The translations under genes and the position numbers were made by a program. DNA of 64,000 bases from CAVYPR01 sp963770505 (GTDB lineage Bacteria > Actinomycetota > Acidimicrobiia > Acidimicrobiales > RAAP-2): NCBI GenBank assembly GCA_963770505.1, contig CAVYPR010000001.1, positions 434,001-498,000 of the forward strand, in the 5' to 3' direction. Positions 35,827-45,284 of the stretch are shown here, in pieces. A model generated the notes under the pieces. That model ran no database searches and was not told where the DNA came from. It saw only the letters and a list, made by a program, of their open reading frames with translations. The first letter of the stretch is position 1. Each line of letters starts with the position of its first letter.

Positions 35827-36333
35827 ATGGAGCGGGTCCTCCTGCTCAACGCGACCTACGAGCCGCTGGCCCTGGTCTCGGACCGCCGTGCCGTCGTGCT
35901 GGTGCTCGACGGGCGGGCCGAGGCGGTGGCTTTCCGCCCGGAGTGCCGGGTCTTCCACTCGGCGCAGCTGGCCGTGGATGTGCCGGCCATCGTGCGGCTC
36001 TGCCACATGGTCCGCATCCCCCGTTGGGCCCGGACGCCGCCGTTGACGCGCCGTGCGGTCCTCCGACGCGACGACGGGCGGTGCGCCTACTGCTCAGAGA
36101 CGGCCGACACGGTCGACCACGTCGTCCCCCGCAGCCGCGGCGGGCGCCACGAGTGGACCAACGTGGTGGCCTCGTGCAAGCGCGACAACCTCCTGAAGGG
36201 CGATCACCTCCTCTCCGAGCTGGGTTGGTCGCTGACCTTCAAGCCGGGCGCGCCCGAGGGGCACCTGTGGAGGCTCCGCCATCTGGCCGACGTGGACCCC
36301 CTCTGGGAGCCGTACCTGGCAGCAGCCTCCTGA
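35827..36333 (+). CDS. HNH endonuclease family protein
   Basis: A 168-residue HNH nuclease of the type common in actinobacterial chromosomes. The N-terminal half has LLLNATYEPLALVSDRRAVV, and the HNH motif is DDGRCAYCSETADTVDHVVP, followed by SRGGRHEWTNVVASCKRDN. The Cys pairs of the zinc site (CAYC and the Cys of SCKRDN) and the catalytic DHV are visible. Such solitary HNH proteins have no known phenotype. The stop TGA overlaps a CTG that probably starts the next gene. Confidence 0.88.
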   Translation: MERVLLLNATYEPLALVSDRRAVVLVLDGRAEAVAFRPECRVFHSAQLAVDVPAIVRLCHMVRIPRWARTPPLTRRAVLRRDDGRCAYCSETADTVDHVVPRSRGGRHEWTNVVASCKRDNLLKGDHLLSELGWSLTFKPGAPEGHLWRLRHLADVDPLWEPYLAAAS

Positions 36334-37022
36334 TCGAGCGGTCCCCCTCCGACTGGTTCGACGTCGAGCGCCACCGCCAATCGGCGCGGCGCCGGGTCGT
36401 CGTCCGCAACGCCCGGACCGACGCGCTGGTGCTCGGCAGCACCCAGCCGCGCTCGGTGGTGGATCGGGCCCGGGCCGAGTCCGCAGGGGTGGCCATCGTG
36501 CGCCGGCGCAGCGGTGGGGGCGCGGTCCGCGTGGGACCGGAGGGCCCGCTGTGGGTCGACGTCTGGCTCCCGCGGGGTGACCCCCTGTGGGACGACGACG
36601 TGCTGGTCGCGGCCGACTGGGTGGGGGAGTGGTGGACCTCGGGCCTCGAGGCGGCGGGCGCAGGAGGGCTGTCGGTCCACCGCGGTCCGTCGGGACGCGA
36701 CCCGTGGTCGCCGGTCGCGTGCTTCGCCGGCGTGGGACCCGGCGAGGTCGAGGCGGCGGGCCGCAAGGTGGTGGGCGTCTCGCAATGGCGGAGCCGGCAG
36801 GGAGCGCTCTTCCAGACGTGCGCCTACCGCCGGTTCGACCCCCGGCCCCTGGTCGACCTGCTCGACCCCTCAGCGGCGCCGCCCGGGGGGTGGGAGGCCC
36901 TGGCCGCCCACCTCCAGGCGTCGGCCGTCGGGACCGACGACGTCGCCGGGCCGTCGTTTGGCGCGGCGTCCCTCCTCGAGCGCCTGCCGCCGGGCCCCGG
37001 CTGGGAGCTCCTCTCGGACTGA
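36330..37022 (+). CDS. Lipoate/biotin protein ligase-like protein, N-terminus unusually short
   Basis: A protein of about 230 residues related to the LplA/LipB catalytic domain. The recognisable core is ARTDALVLGSTQPRSVVDRA then GVAIVRRRSGGGAVRVGPEG and PLWVDVWLPRGDPLWDDDVL. The part PVACFAGVGPGEVEAAGRKV with VVGVSQWRSRQGALFQTCAY contains the conserved lysine region. The usual N-terminal helix (MAxDEAL) is missing. No ATG, GTG or TTG lies near the start. CTG 36330 overlaps the HNH stop as CTGA and gives the cleanest N-terminus; GTG 36267, inside the HNH gene, is an alternative. It may be a lipoyl transferase or a degenerate relative. Confidence 0.72.
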   Translation: MIERSPSDWFDVERHRQSARRRVVVRNARTDALVLGSTQPRSVVDRARAESAGVAIVRRRSGGGAVRVGPEGPLWVDVWLPRGDPLWDDDVLVAADWVGEWWTSGLEAAGAGGLSVHRGPSGRDPWSPVACFAGVGPGEVEAAGRKVVGVSQWRSRQGALFQTCAYRRFDPRPLVDLLDPSAAPPGGWEALAAHLQASAVGTDDVAGPSFGAASLLERLPPGPGWELLSD

Positions 37023-37144
37023 CCCGGCCGGTCCCCGGCCGGCTCGGCGTCTTCATCACACCGCCGTCGGTGCATGCGCCGCGCCCGCGCCGCACCCGTT
37101 CGATCATCGCCGCCCGTCTTCGCCACTTTCGCGTCACGCAGTTG

Positions 37145-37173
37145 TTGACCGGGGGAGAAGAGGGGGTTAGAGT
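37145..37173 (+). promoter_or_regulatory. Promoter of the dcw cluster (mraZ)
   Basis: The -35 box TTGACC (37145-37150) and -10 box TAGAGT (37168-37173) are separated by 17 bp. The expected start is near 37180. The same -35 sequence and spacing occur upstream of ftsZ, suggesting the same sigma factor. Confidence 0.6.
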
Positions 37174-37200
37174 GGCGCGAAGTGGTGGGAAAGGGAGTAA
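37171..37200 (+). promoter_or_regulatory. Probable MraZ box: three 10-bp direct repeats
   Basis: Three adjacent 10-bp units read AGTGGCGCGA, AGTGGTGGGA and AAGGGAGTAA. MraZ is known to bind direct repeats of about 10-bp period in front of its own gene in other bacteria. Here the repeats overlap the -10 box and the transcription start, the position of a repressor site. Autoregulation by MraZ is the natural reading. Confidence 0.6.
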
Positions 37201-37239
37201 GAGGGCGCGATCCAGGGAGCGTCGTGGGAGCTGTGGCCG

Positions 37240-37659
37240 GTGGCGGGATTCGTTGGCACGTACGAGCACTCGCTCGACACCAAGGGCAGGGTCATCCTGC
37301 CGGTCAAATTCCGCGCCTCGTTCGACCGGGGTGGCTACTTGACCGAGCACCGCGAGGGGTGCCTGGCCCTGTGGACCCCGGGGGAGTTCGAACGCCAGAT
37401 GGCCGCCATGCAGGAGCGTGCCGCGTCGGGCCGCACCGACCGCAACCGGGCCCGGCTGTGGGCGGCCAACTCCCACGAGGCCGAGGTCGACCGTCAGGGT
37501 CGCATGGCGATCCCGGCGCGTCTGCGGGCCTTCGCCTCGCTGGAGGGCGACGTCCTGGTCACCGGAGCCATCGACCGCGTCGAGCTGTGGAGCCCACCGG
37601 TGTGGGAGCGCAGCGTCCAGCCAGCCGAGCAGTGGTTCCTCGAGGACGAGGACGAGTGA
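37240..37659 (+). CDS. mraZ: Cell division/cell wall cluster regulator MraZ
   Basis: A 139-residue AbrB-like DNA-binding protein with two SpoVT/AbrB repeats. The first is GTYEHSLDTKGRVILPVKFR and the second ANSHEAEVDRQGRMAIPARL. MraZ binds direct repeats in front of its own gene and sets expression of the dcw cluster. The GTG start at 37240 is about 60 bp after the predicted transcription start. The C-terminus ends in an acidic tail, FLEDEDE. It is the first gene of the cluster, as in most bacteria. Confidence 0.95.
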   Translation: MAGFVGTYEHSLDTKGRVILPVKFRASFDRGGYLTEHREGCLALWTPGEFERQMAAMQERAASGRTDRNRARLWAANSHEAEVDRQGRMAIPARLRAFASLEGDVLVTGAIDRVELWSPPVWERSVQPAEQWFLEDEDE

Positions 37660-37844
37660 GGAAGGAGCACGAGAGAAAGACCCTCTGCCTGCACACCATG
37701 TCCGCCCCGAGGTGCCGCCCCGGCCACCTCTGGACCCTGAGCAGCCCCCCGACCGGCAAAGTGGAAGACCGTTCCTCCGCCTGCTTCCCCTCCGGTCGCC
37801 GTGGGTTCCCCCCCCCGAGCACCGTGCGGGTCGGGGGGCTGCCC

Positions 37845-38828
37845 ATGGCCCAGGGGTTCATCCACGAACCAGTGATGGTGGAGGAGGTGACGGCGCTCTT
37901 CGCCCCCGTGCCCCCCGGCGTCGTCATCGACGCCACGGTCGGCGGCGGGGGTCACGCCGCGGCGATCCTCGACGCCCATCCCCACCTGGGCGTCCTGGGG
38001 CTCGACCGGGACCCCGTGGCCCTGGCCGCCGCCGGCGAGCGCCTCGCGCCCTTCGGCCGCCGGGCGGCCGTCCGCCGGTCCCGTTTCGCCGACATCGGGC
38101 GCGCCGTGGCCGACGCCCGGTCCGAGGGCGGTCCGTCGTGGCCCGAGGTGGAGGAGGCCACGGCCACAGACGCGTTGTCGGGCGTGCTGCTCGACCTCGG
38201 GGTGAGCTCGCCCCAGCTGGACCTGGCCGAGCGGGGCTTCTCGTACCGCCAGGAGGGCCCGCTCGACATGCGGATGGACCCCACCGAGGGGCGCAGCGCC
38301 CTCGAACTGGTCAACGAGGCCGGAGCGGGGGAGCTGGCCGAGCTCTTCGCGGCCAGCGGTGAGCGCCGACTGGCCGGCCGCATCGCCCGGGCCGTCGTCG
38401 CCGCCCGGCCGATCGCCACCACCACCGAACTGGCCGACGTCGTCTCACGCGCCGTGCCGGCGGCCCTTCGGCGGCGCGGCCACCCCGCACGGCGCGTCTT
38501 CCAGGCCCTGCGCATCGCCGTCAACGAGGAGGAGGTGGAGCTGGCGGCGGTGCTGCCGGCCGCCCTCGGCCTCGTCGCCGTCGGAGGCCGCGTGGTCGTC
38601 GTCTCCTATCACTCGGGAGAGGACCGGATGGTAAAGGCCGCCATGGCCGACGCCGCCTCCGGGGGGTGCACCTGCCCGCCGGGGCTGCCCTGCGTCTGCG
38701 GGGCCCGGCCCGAGCACCGCCTCGTCTTCCGGGGGGCGCGCACCGCGTCCGCCGGCGAGCTGGCCCGCAACCACCGCGCCGAGAGCGCCCGGCTGCGCGC
38801 CACCGAGCGGACGGACAGCCCGACGTGA
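37845..38828 (+). CDS. rsmH: 16S rRNA (cytosine1402-N4)-methyltransferase RsmH
   Basis: RsmH (MraW) methylates C1402 in the decoding centre of 16S rRNA. Motifs are FIHEPVMVEEVTALFAPVPP, VVIDATVGGGGHAAAILDAH (SAM binding), VLLDLGVSSPQLDLAERGFS and FQALRIAVNEEEVELAAVLP, followed by VVVVSYHSGEDRMVKAAMAD. The length of 327 residues is normal. Near the C-terminus a cysteine cluster occurs in GGCTCPPGLPCVCG. The stop overlaps the GTG start of the ftsL-type gene by four bases. A 185-bp gap without clear features separates it from mraZ. Confidence 0.95.
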   Translation: MAQGFIHEPVMVEEVTALFAPVPPGVVIDATVGGGGHAAAILDAHPHLGVLGLDRDPVALAAAGERLAPFGRRAAVRRSRFADIGRAVADARSEGGPSWPEVEEATATDALSGVLLDLGVSSPQLDLAERGFSYRQEGPLDMRMDPTEGRSALELVNEAGAGELAELFAASGERRLAGRIARAVVAARPIATTTELADVVSRAVPAALRRRGHPARRVFQALRIAVNEEEVELAAVLPAALGLVAVGGRVVVVSYHSGEDRMVKAAMADAASGGCTCPPGLPCVCGARPEHRLVFRGARTASAGELARNHRAESARLRATERTDSPT

Positions 38829-39277
38829 CCCCCCCTCCCGCCACCGCCGCCCGCCGGGCACCGGCCGAGCGCCGGGCGAAGCCCGTTCCCTCCCGGGTCG
38901 AGCGGCCCGATCTGCGTGTCGTCGGGGACGCGCCGCACCGTGGCCGGGCCCGGTGGGGGCGGCTGGCGCCCGTCCTGGCGGCCGGCCTGGTCATCGGCAG
39001 CCTCGTCTTGGTGGTGGCGGGCCACGCCGTCCTGGCCGAGGGCCAGGTCCGCCTCTCCGCCGTGCAGTCCGCGCTCTCCACGGCGCAGGCGGCCAACGGC
39101 CAGGACACCCTCTCGCTGGCCGCCCTCGAGTCCCCCGCACGGATCGTCGCCCAGGCCAAGGACCAGCTGCACATGGTCGAGGCCGGTCAGATCGTCGAGT
39201 TGCCCTACGTGCCGCTCGGCACCCCGCTGCCCACCCCCACGGTCAGCCCGGCGCCCGCGGCGCCGGCCGGTCCGTGA
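38825..39277 (+). CDS. ftsL: FtsL/DivIC-type divisome protein
   Basis: A 150-residue single-pass membrane protein at the ftsL position. The N-terminal 45 residues are cytoplasmic, proline- and arginine-rich. The membrane helix is LAPVLAAGLVIGSLVLVVAG, followed by a short region with heptad-like character around AEGQVRLSAVQSALS, then the FtsL-like end ARIVAQAKDQLHMVEAGQIV. FtsL bridges FtsQ and the FtsI/FtsW synthase. Sequence conservation in this family is low, so the call rests mostly on position and topology. It is translationally coupled to rsmH and to ftsI, with four-base overlaps at both ends. Confidence 0.8.
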   Translation: MTPPPATAARRAPAERRAKPVPSRVERPDLRVVGDAPHRGRARWGRLAPVLAAGLVIGSLVLVVAGHAVLAEGQVRLSAVQSALSTAQAANGQDTLSLAALESPARIVAQAKDQLHMVEAGQIVELPYVPLGTPLPTPTVSPAPAAPAGP

Positions 39278-41263
39278 GGTCCCAGCCACCTGTTCTCCCC
39301 GCCACCCGGCGGAAGGGGGCGGGGGTGCGCCGAGGTGAGCCGTCCCGCCGGCCCGCCGTCAGCCCCCGCCCCCCGACCGCCACCACCCGCCGTCCCCGCC
39401 CCCACGCCCGCCGCCGGACCTCCACCTCGGACCACCGCGCCGGGCTGGGCCAGGTCCTGCTGACCCGCCGTATCCGCTTCTTCCGGCTCGTCCTGGTGCT
39501 GGCGTTCCTCGGGATCACGGCCCGCCTCGTCTACATCCAAGTGTTCGAGGCGAGCGGCTACGGCACCCTGGCCGGCCAGGAGCTGGCTCAGCGCATCACG
39601 ATCCCGGCCCACCGCGGCACCCTCTACGACCGCGACGGCGCCGTGCTGGCCATGTCGGTGCCGACGGCGAACGTGGTGGCCGACGACTTCCAGGTCGCCC
39701 ACCCCCAGAGCGAGGCGCTGGAGCTGGCACCGCTGCTCGGGGTCCCGGCCGCCCGGCTCCTCACCCTCCTCTCGGAGCACTCGGGCTACGTGGTCCTGGC
39801 CACGGGCCTGTCGGAGTCCAAGGCGTCGGCGGTGTCCGCCAAGGACGCGGCCGGCATCACCCTCCTCGACAGCTCACAGCGAGTGAACCCCGACGGCGAC
39901 CTGGCCTCCCCCGTCATCGGCGACGTTCACCAGTCGGGGACAGGGGCGTCAGGACTCGAGTACGAGTTCAACAAGGAGCTGTCGGGCACCCCCGGCAGTG
40001 AGACGCTGCTCGAGTCGCCCGGCGGCGTGACCCTGCCGGGCACCCCGGCGACCGACCAGCGGGTGGCCCGCGCCGGCACGGGCCTCGAACTCACTTTGGA
40101 CCAGCAGCTGCAGTACACGACCGAGCAGGACCTCGCCGCACAGATCGTCGCCACCCACGCCACCAGCGGGATCGCCGAGGTGATGGACGTCCGCACGGGG
40201 GACATCCTCTCGATGGCCAACCTGGTGTCCAACGCCACCGGGTCCACGAAATCGGCGGTGGGGGCGACGCCCACCTCCTCGTCGAACCAGGGGACGAGGG
40301 CGATCACCATCGGCCCCAAGGGGCCGGTCGCCGACGCCCCCAGCGACCTGGCCGTCACCCAGCTCTACGAACCCGGGTCGGTCTTCAAGCTGGTGACCTT
40401 CTCGGCCGCCCTGGCCGACGGCGTGATCAGCCCGAACGCCACCTTCAGCGTCCCCGACCAGATCATGCTGGACGGCTCTCTCTTCCACGACGCCGAGGTG
40501 CACCCGACCGAGGAGCTGAGCGCCACCCAGATCCTGGCCCAGTCCTCCAACATCGGCACGTCGGAGATCGCCAATGGGCTGGGCGAGAAGCGGCTGCTGG
40601 CCCAGACGTCGAACCTGGGCTTCGGCCGGCCCACCGGCCTCAACTTCCCCGGCGAGGAGCGCGGCCTGTTGGCCGACGCGGCCCACTGGGAGCCCACCGA
40701 CTACGTCTCGCTGGCCATCGGCCAGGTGGACGCGGTCACCGCCCAGCAGGTCCTCGACGCCTACAACGCCGTGGCCAACGGCGGGGTCTTGGTGGCGCCC
40801 CGCCTGGTCCAGGCCACCGTGGCCCCCGACGGGAAGCCGACCCCGGTGCCGGCCCGGCCCGGGCGCCGGGTGATCCCCGCCGCCACCGATCAGGAGCTCA
40901 CCTCGATGCTCCAGCAGGTGGTGGAGACGGGGACCGGCACCAACGCCTTCATCCCGGGCTACACCGTGGCCGGCAAGACCGGCACGGCCCAGATCCCCAC
41001 CGCCGGGGGCGCCGGCTACGTCCCGGGGGCCTACATGGCCACCTTCGTCGGCATTGCCCCCGCCACCCACCCGGTGCTGGCCGGCGATCGTCGTCCTCAA
41101 CCGGCCGACCCCGATCTTCGGCGGCACCGTCTCGGCCCCGGTCTTCTCCCAGATCATGGGGTACGCCCTGCACCGCTACGACATCCCCACCACACCGGGT
41201 GCGCCCACCACGCCGCCCCCGCCGGGGACAGTGGCCTCGACCGGTACACAGGACGTCACGTGA
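39274..41263 (+). CDS. ftsI: Septal peptidoglycan transpeptidase FtsI (PBP3), one frameshift
   Basis: A class B penicillin-binding protein of about 662 residues that crosslinks septal peptidoglycan. The basic N-terminus of 65 residues precedes the membrane helix. The dimerisation domain shows IPAHRGTLYDRDGAVLAMSV. The transpeptidase motifs are YEPGSVFKLVTFS (SxxK), AQSSNIGTSEIANG (SxN) and VAGKTGTAQIP (KTG). No PASTA domain follows. Near 41087 an extra base in CTGGCCGGCGATC moves the frame; the proper end is AIVVLNRPTPIFGGTVSAP through QDVT. The start GTG is in the ftsL stop. The region 41264-41370 before murE has no recognised feature. Confidence 0.92.
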
Positions 41264-41370
41264 AGACCCCGGGGGGTGGGCGACCGCCGGGGTACCATCG
41301 GCCGGTCGGACGGGCGCCGGCGCGGAGGGTCCGCCATCGCGGCCCCGCCTGCCTACCCGCATCCGTGCAG

Positions 41371-42864
41371 ATGAACCTGTTGCTCGACGAGGTCGACGTG
41401 GTGGTGACGACGGGCGACCCCTCGGCCGCCGACGTGCGCGGGATCACCCACGACAGCCGACGGGTGGCCCCGGGCGACCTCTTCTGCTGCCTGCCCGGCG
41501 CGACCGACCGACGGCCACGAGCACGCGGCCGAGGCGGTGGCCCGGGGGGCCGTCGGCCTCCTCTGCGAGCGCGCCGTCGCCGGGGTTCCAGAGGTGCCGC
41601 AGGCCGTGGTCGCCCCCGGACGGGTGCGCTCCGCCATGGCCCGGGTGGCCGCCGCCTTCTACGGACACCCCTCGAGGGACCTGGTGATGGCCGGGGTCAC
41701 CGGGACCAACGGCAAGACCACGGTGACCCACCTGCTCGGCTCCGTGCTGCGCACCGCGGGCCACGCCACCACGGTCGTCGGCACCCTCACCGGCGTGCGC
41801 ACCACGCCCGAGGCGACCGAGCTGCAGCGGCTGCTGGCCGAGGTCCGCGACGCGCCCCGCGCCGCCGGCGAACGGGTCCCGGCGGTGGCCATGGAGGTCT
41901 CCAGCCACGCGCTGGCCCAGGCGCGGGTCGACGCCGTCCACTTCGACGTGGCCGTGTTCACCAACCTGAGCCACGACCACCTCGACTACCACGGGACGAT
42001 GGACGACTACTTCGCGGCCAAGGCCGCGCTGTTCACGCCCGAGCGGGCGGTGCGCGGGGTGGTGAACGCCGACGACAGCTGGGGCCGACGGCTGCTGGCC
42101 GACGCCCGGATCCCCCTGGTGGCGGTGCGCCGGGACGCCGCCTCGGCGGTCGAGCTCGGCTGCGGGGAGGTCCTCGTTCACCTGGCGCGCCCAGCGGGTG
42201 GAGCTGGCGATGACCGGGGCGGTGAACGTGGAGAACGCCCTGTTGGCGGCCGAGGCGGCGGTGGTCCTCGGGGTCGAGCCCGCCGTCGTGGCCGCGGGGC
42301 TGTCCGCCGCCGGCGCCGGTGCCCGGCCGGCTCGAGGTCGTGGCGACCCCGGACGGGGGGGCGCCCTGCACGGTCCTGGTCGACTACGCCCACACCCCGG
42401 CCGGCCTCGAGGTGGCCCTGGGTGAGGCCCGGCGACTGGCCGGGGCCGGCGGGCGGGTCCTCGTGGTCTTCGGCTGCGGCGGGGACCGGGACCGGACCAA
42501 GCGCCCGCTGATGGGCGAAGCCGCCACCCGCCTGGCCGACGTGGCCGTCCTCACCTCGGACAACCCGCGCCACGAGGACCCCGAAGCCATCGCGGCCGAG
42601 GTCCTGGCCGGCGTCGGTGCCCTCGGCGGACCGAGGCGCGCGCCGCCGGTCGCCTGCTCGTCGAGCCCGACCGGCGGCGGGCCATCGTCCAAGCGCGTCG
42701 GTCTGGCCGGCGCCGGCGACGTGGTGGTGGTGGCCGGCAAGGGCCACGAGACGACCCAGGAGGTGGGCGGCCGTTCTCCTGCCCTTCGACGACCGGGCCG
42801 TGGTGGCCGAGGTGCTCGGGGTCCGGACGACGTCGCCGGGACCCGACCGAACGCGGGCGGCTGA
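41371..42864 (+). CDS. murE: UDP-MurNAc-tripeptide ligase MurE, broken by several frameshifts
   Basis: MurE adds the third residue of the peptidoglycan stem. The pieces, in order, are ITHDSRRVAPGDLFCCLPGA, MAGVTGTNGKTTVTHLLGSV (ATP-binding), MEVSSHALAQARVDAVHFDV, NLSHDHLDYHGTMDDYFAAK, AMTGAVNVENALLAAEAAVV, VLVDYAHTPAGLEVALGEAR, VAVLTSDNPRHEDPEAIAAE (the DNPR motif for meso-diaminopimelate), VVVVAGKGHETTQEVGG and LPFDDRAVVAEVL. They lie in different frames, with changes near 41508, 42180, 42320, 42620, 42705 and 42775, mostly net +1. No domain is missing and length is normal, so I read a real gene with sequence errors. The 3' end is uncertain. Confidence 0.85.
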
Positions 42865-42867
42865 GCG

Positions 42868-43913
42868 GTGCTCTCGCTCATGGCCTCGGGTGGGGCCGCC
42901 TTCGCCGTCGCCATCGTGGCCACCCCGTTCCTGCGTCGGTGGCTGGTCAGCAACCGCATCGGCCAGCACATCCGGGAGGACGGGACCGGCCACCCACAGC
43001 GCCAAGGCCGGCACGCCCACCATGGGCGGCCTGGCCATCGTGGCTGCGGTGGTCGTCGGCTACGCCGTGGCCCACGTCGGCACCGAGGTGCGCTTCTCGG
43101 CCACCGGCTACCTCGTGATCATCACGGTCTTCCTGTTCGGCCTCATCGGCTTCGTCGACGACTGGATCAAGGTCACGCCACCGGCGCAGCCTCGGGCTGA
43201 ACAAGCGGGCCAAGGCCGGCGCCCAGGTGGCGGTGGCCGTGCTCTTCGCCGAGCTGGCCGTGCACTGGGCCCACACCTCGACCGCCCTGTCGTTCACCCG
43301 CTCGGCCACACCCGGCCTGCAACTGGGGCAGTGGGGGTGGGTCGTCTTCGCCGTGTTCGTGCTGGTGGGGACCTCCAACGCGGTCAACCTCACCGACGGC
43401 CTCGACGGCCTGGCCGTCGGGTTCGGCCACCTTCTGCTTCGCCGTGCTCGGCGATCATGGGGTACTGGATCTTCCGCCACCGCGCCATCTTCCACGTCCT
43501 GCCGGCGTCGGCCATCGACCTGGCCCTGGTCTCGGTGGCCCTCGGCCGGGGCGTGCCTGGGGTTCTTGTGGTGGAACGCCGCGCCGGCCCGGATCATCAT
43601 GGGCGACACCGGGTCGTTGGCCATCGGGTCGGGGCTGGCCGCAGTCTGCCTCCTGCTCAACCTGGACCTGCTGCTCCCCATCGTGGGCGGTCTCTTCGTC
43701 CTCGAGACCCTGTCGGTGATCGCCCAGGTGGTGAGCTTCCGCGTCTTCGGCCGGCGGATCTTCCGCATGGCCCCGTTCCACCACCACTTCGAGCTGCTCG
43801 GCTGGCCCGAGACCACCGTCATCGTGCGCTTCTGGATGCTGGGCGGGCTGTTCTGCGCGCTCGGCCTGGGCATCTTCTACGGCGAGTTCCTCAGGGCGAC
43901 GCACCTCACGTGA
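42868..43913 (+). CDS. mraY: Phospho-MurNAc-pentapeptide transferase MraY, broken by several frameshifts
   Basis: MraY transfers phospho-MurNAc-pentapeptide to undecaprenyl phosphate, making lipid I in the membrane. The restored protein of about 345 residues has FLRRWLVSNRIGQHIREDG, HSAKAGTPTMGGLAIVAAVV, GLIGFVDDWIKV, SLGLNKRAKAGAQVAVAVLF, NAVNLTDGLDGLA, IMGDTGSLAIGSGLAAVCLL and FRMAPFHHHFELLGWPET, all diagnostic. Five frame changes were located: near 42988, 43184, 43424, 43452 and 43546, the last a 4-base excess. All are net +1. murF, usually upstream, and murD, usually downstream, are absent. The stop overlaps a GTG at 43911. Confidence 0.87.
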
Positions 43914-43980
43914 GCCCGGTCGGCACCTCCGAAGGGACGGCCGGCCGCCCCCGACACGGCGGGGTCCCCCCCCGGGCGGG

Positions 43981-45200
43981 GTGGCGCGCCAGCATTTGTC
44001 CGTGGGTCGGCACACCATCGAGCGCGGCCGCCGGACGGCCGGCCACCGCGCCGCACCCCGGCCCAGGTCGGGGCTGCTCGGCGCGGCCCGCCAGCTGCCG
44101 ACCTCCACCGTGCTGGTGGGCCTGGTCGTGGTCTTGTGCGTCTTCGGGGTGGCCATGGTGGGCTCGGCGTCGGAGGTCGTCTCCATCGTCACCTACGGCA
44201 CGTCGTGGGCGATCCTGCTGCGCGAGTGCCTGTGGCTGGTCCTCGGGCTAGTGGTCTTCGGGTTCGCCTGCCGGACGGACTACCGCCGTTGGCGGCGGTG
44301 GAGCGGCGTGCTCATGGCGGTCACGATCGTCCTCCTCCTGGCCGTGCTCGTGCCCGGGGTGGGGACCACCTCGGGAGGGTCGACCCGCTGGCTCGGGCTT
44401 CGGCCCGCTGCTGCTCCAGCCCTCCGAGCTGATGAAGCTGGCCCTGGCCCTGGCCGGCGCCGACCTGGTGGCCCGGCGGGAGCGCGCCGACGGCGGGCAC
44501 CGCCGGGTGGTCGGCCCGCTGCTCCTGCTCACCGCCCTCGCCGGCGGGCTGGTCCTCATCCAGCCGGACATGGGCACGGCGCTGGTGCTCGGGGCGATCA
44601 CCCTGGCCCTCCTCTTCGCCTCAGGCGTGCCGACGGGGCCGATCGTGAAGCTGTTCATGGGCCTGGGCGGGCTGGCCCTGGTGGTGGGGCTGGCCGACCC
44701 CTACCGCCGCGCCCGGCTGCTCTCGTTCCTCGACCCCCGGGCCCACGCCTCGGGCTCGGGCTACCAGGTCTTCCAGTCCCTCATCGGGCTGGGCTCGGGC
44801 CACATCTTCGGGGTCGGCTTCGGCAACGGCGCGGAGAAGTGGGGCTACCTGCCCAACGCCCACACCGACTTCATCTTCTCGGTGATCGGCGAGGAGCTGG
44901 GCCTGGTGGGCGCGCTCTGCGTGCTCGGCCTCCTCTTCGCCTTCGTCTGGTTCGGGCTGCGGGCCGCGGCCCGGGCCCCCGACCGCTTCGGCGGCCTGCT
45001 GGGGGTCGGGCTGGTGGCCTGGATCGCCGCCGAGACCCTCATCAACGTGGGGGCGGTGGTCGGCCTCCTGCCGGTGACGGGCATCCCGCTCCCCTTCATC
45101 TCCTACGGCGGCTCCTCGCTCGTCCTCACCCTCCTGGCCGCGGGGATCCTGGTGAGCATCGCCCGCCAGGAGGTCCCCGATGCGCGGCCGGCTGGCCTAA
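43981..45200 (+). CDS. ftsW: Septal peptidoglycan polymerase FtsW, frameshifted
   Basis: FtsW is a SEDS-family glycosyltransferase of about 400 residues that polymerises lipid II at the septum with FtsI. Recognisable parts are TVLVGLVVVLCVFGVAMVGS, TSGGSTRWLGL, LLQPSELMKLALALAGADLV, LIQPDMGTALVLGAITLALL, GYQVFQSLIGLGSGHIFGVG, HTDFIFSVIGEELGLVGALC and GIPLPFISYGGSSLVLTLLA. An extra C near 44398 (GGGCTTCGG) shifts the frame. A second shift must precede TAA 45198-45200, unless the protein instead continues through the 15-bp repeats that follow. The start may also be GTG 43911, in the mraY stop, if a C-run error near 43970 is assumed. Confidence 0.85.
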
Positions 45201-45213
45201 GACGGCGCAGTTC

Positions 45214-45273
45214 GGGGCTGGCCGGGCCGGGGCTGGCCGGATCGGGGCTGGCCGGCCCGGTGCTGGGCAGCCC
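45214..45273 (+). repeat. Tandem 15-bp repeat between ftsW and murG
   Basis: Three consecutive 15-bp units share GGGGCTGGCCGG with a variable last triplet (GCC, ATC, CCC), followed by a degenerate fourth unit. In the ftsW frame it would encode repeats of G-L-A-G-P/S. It may be a low-complexity tail of FtsW or a non-coding spacer. Confidence 0.7.
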
Positions 45274-45284
45274 GGGACAGGGCG

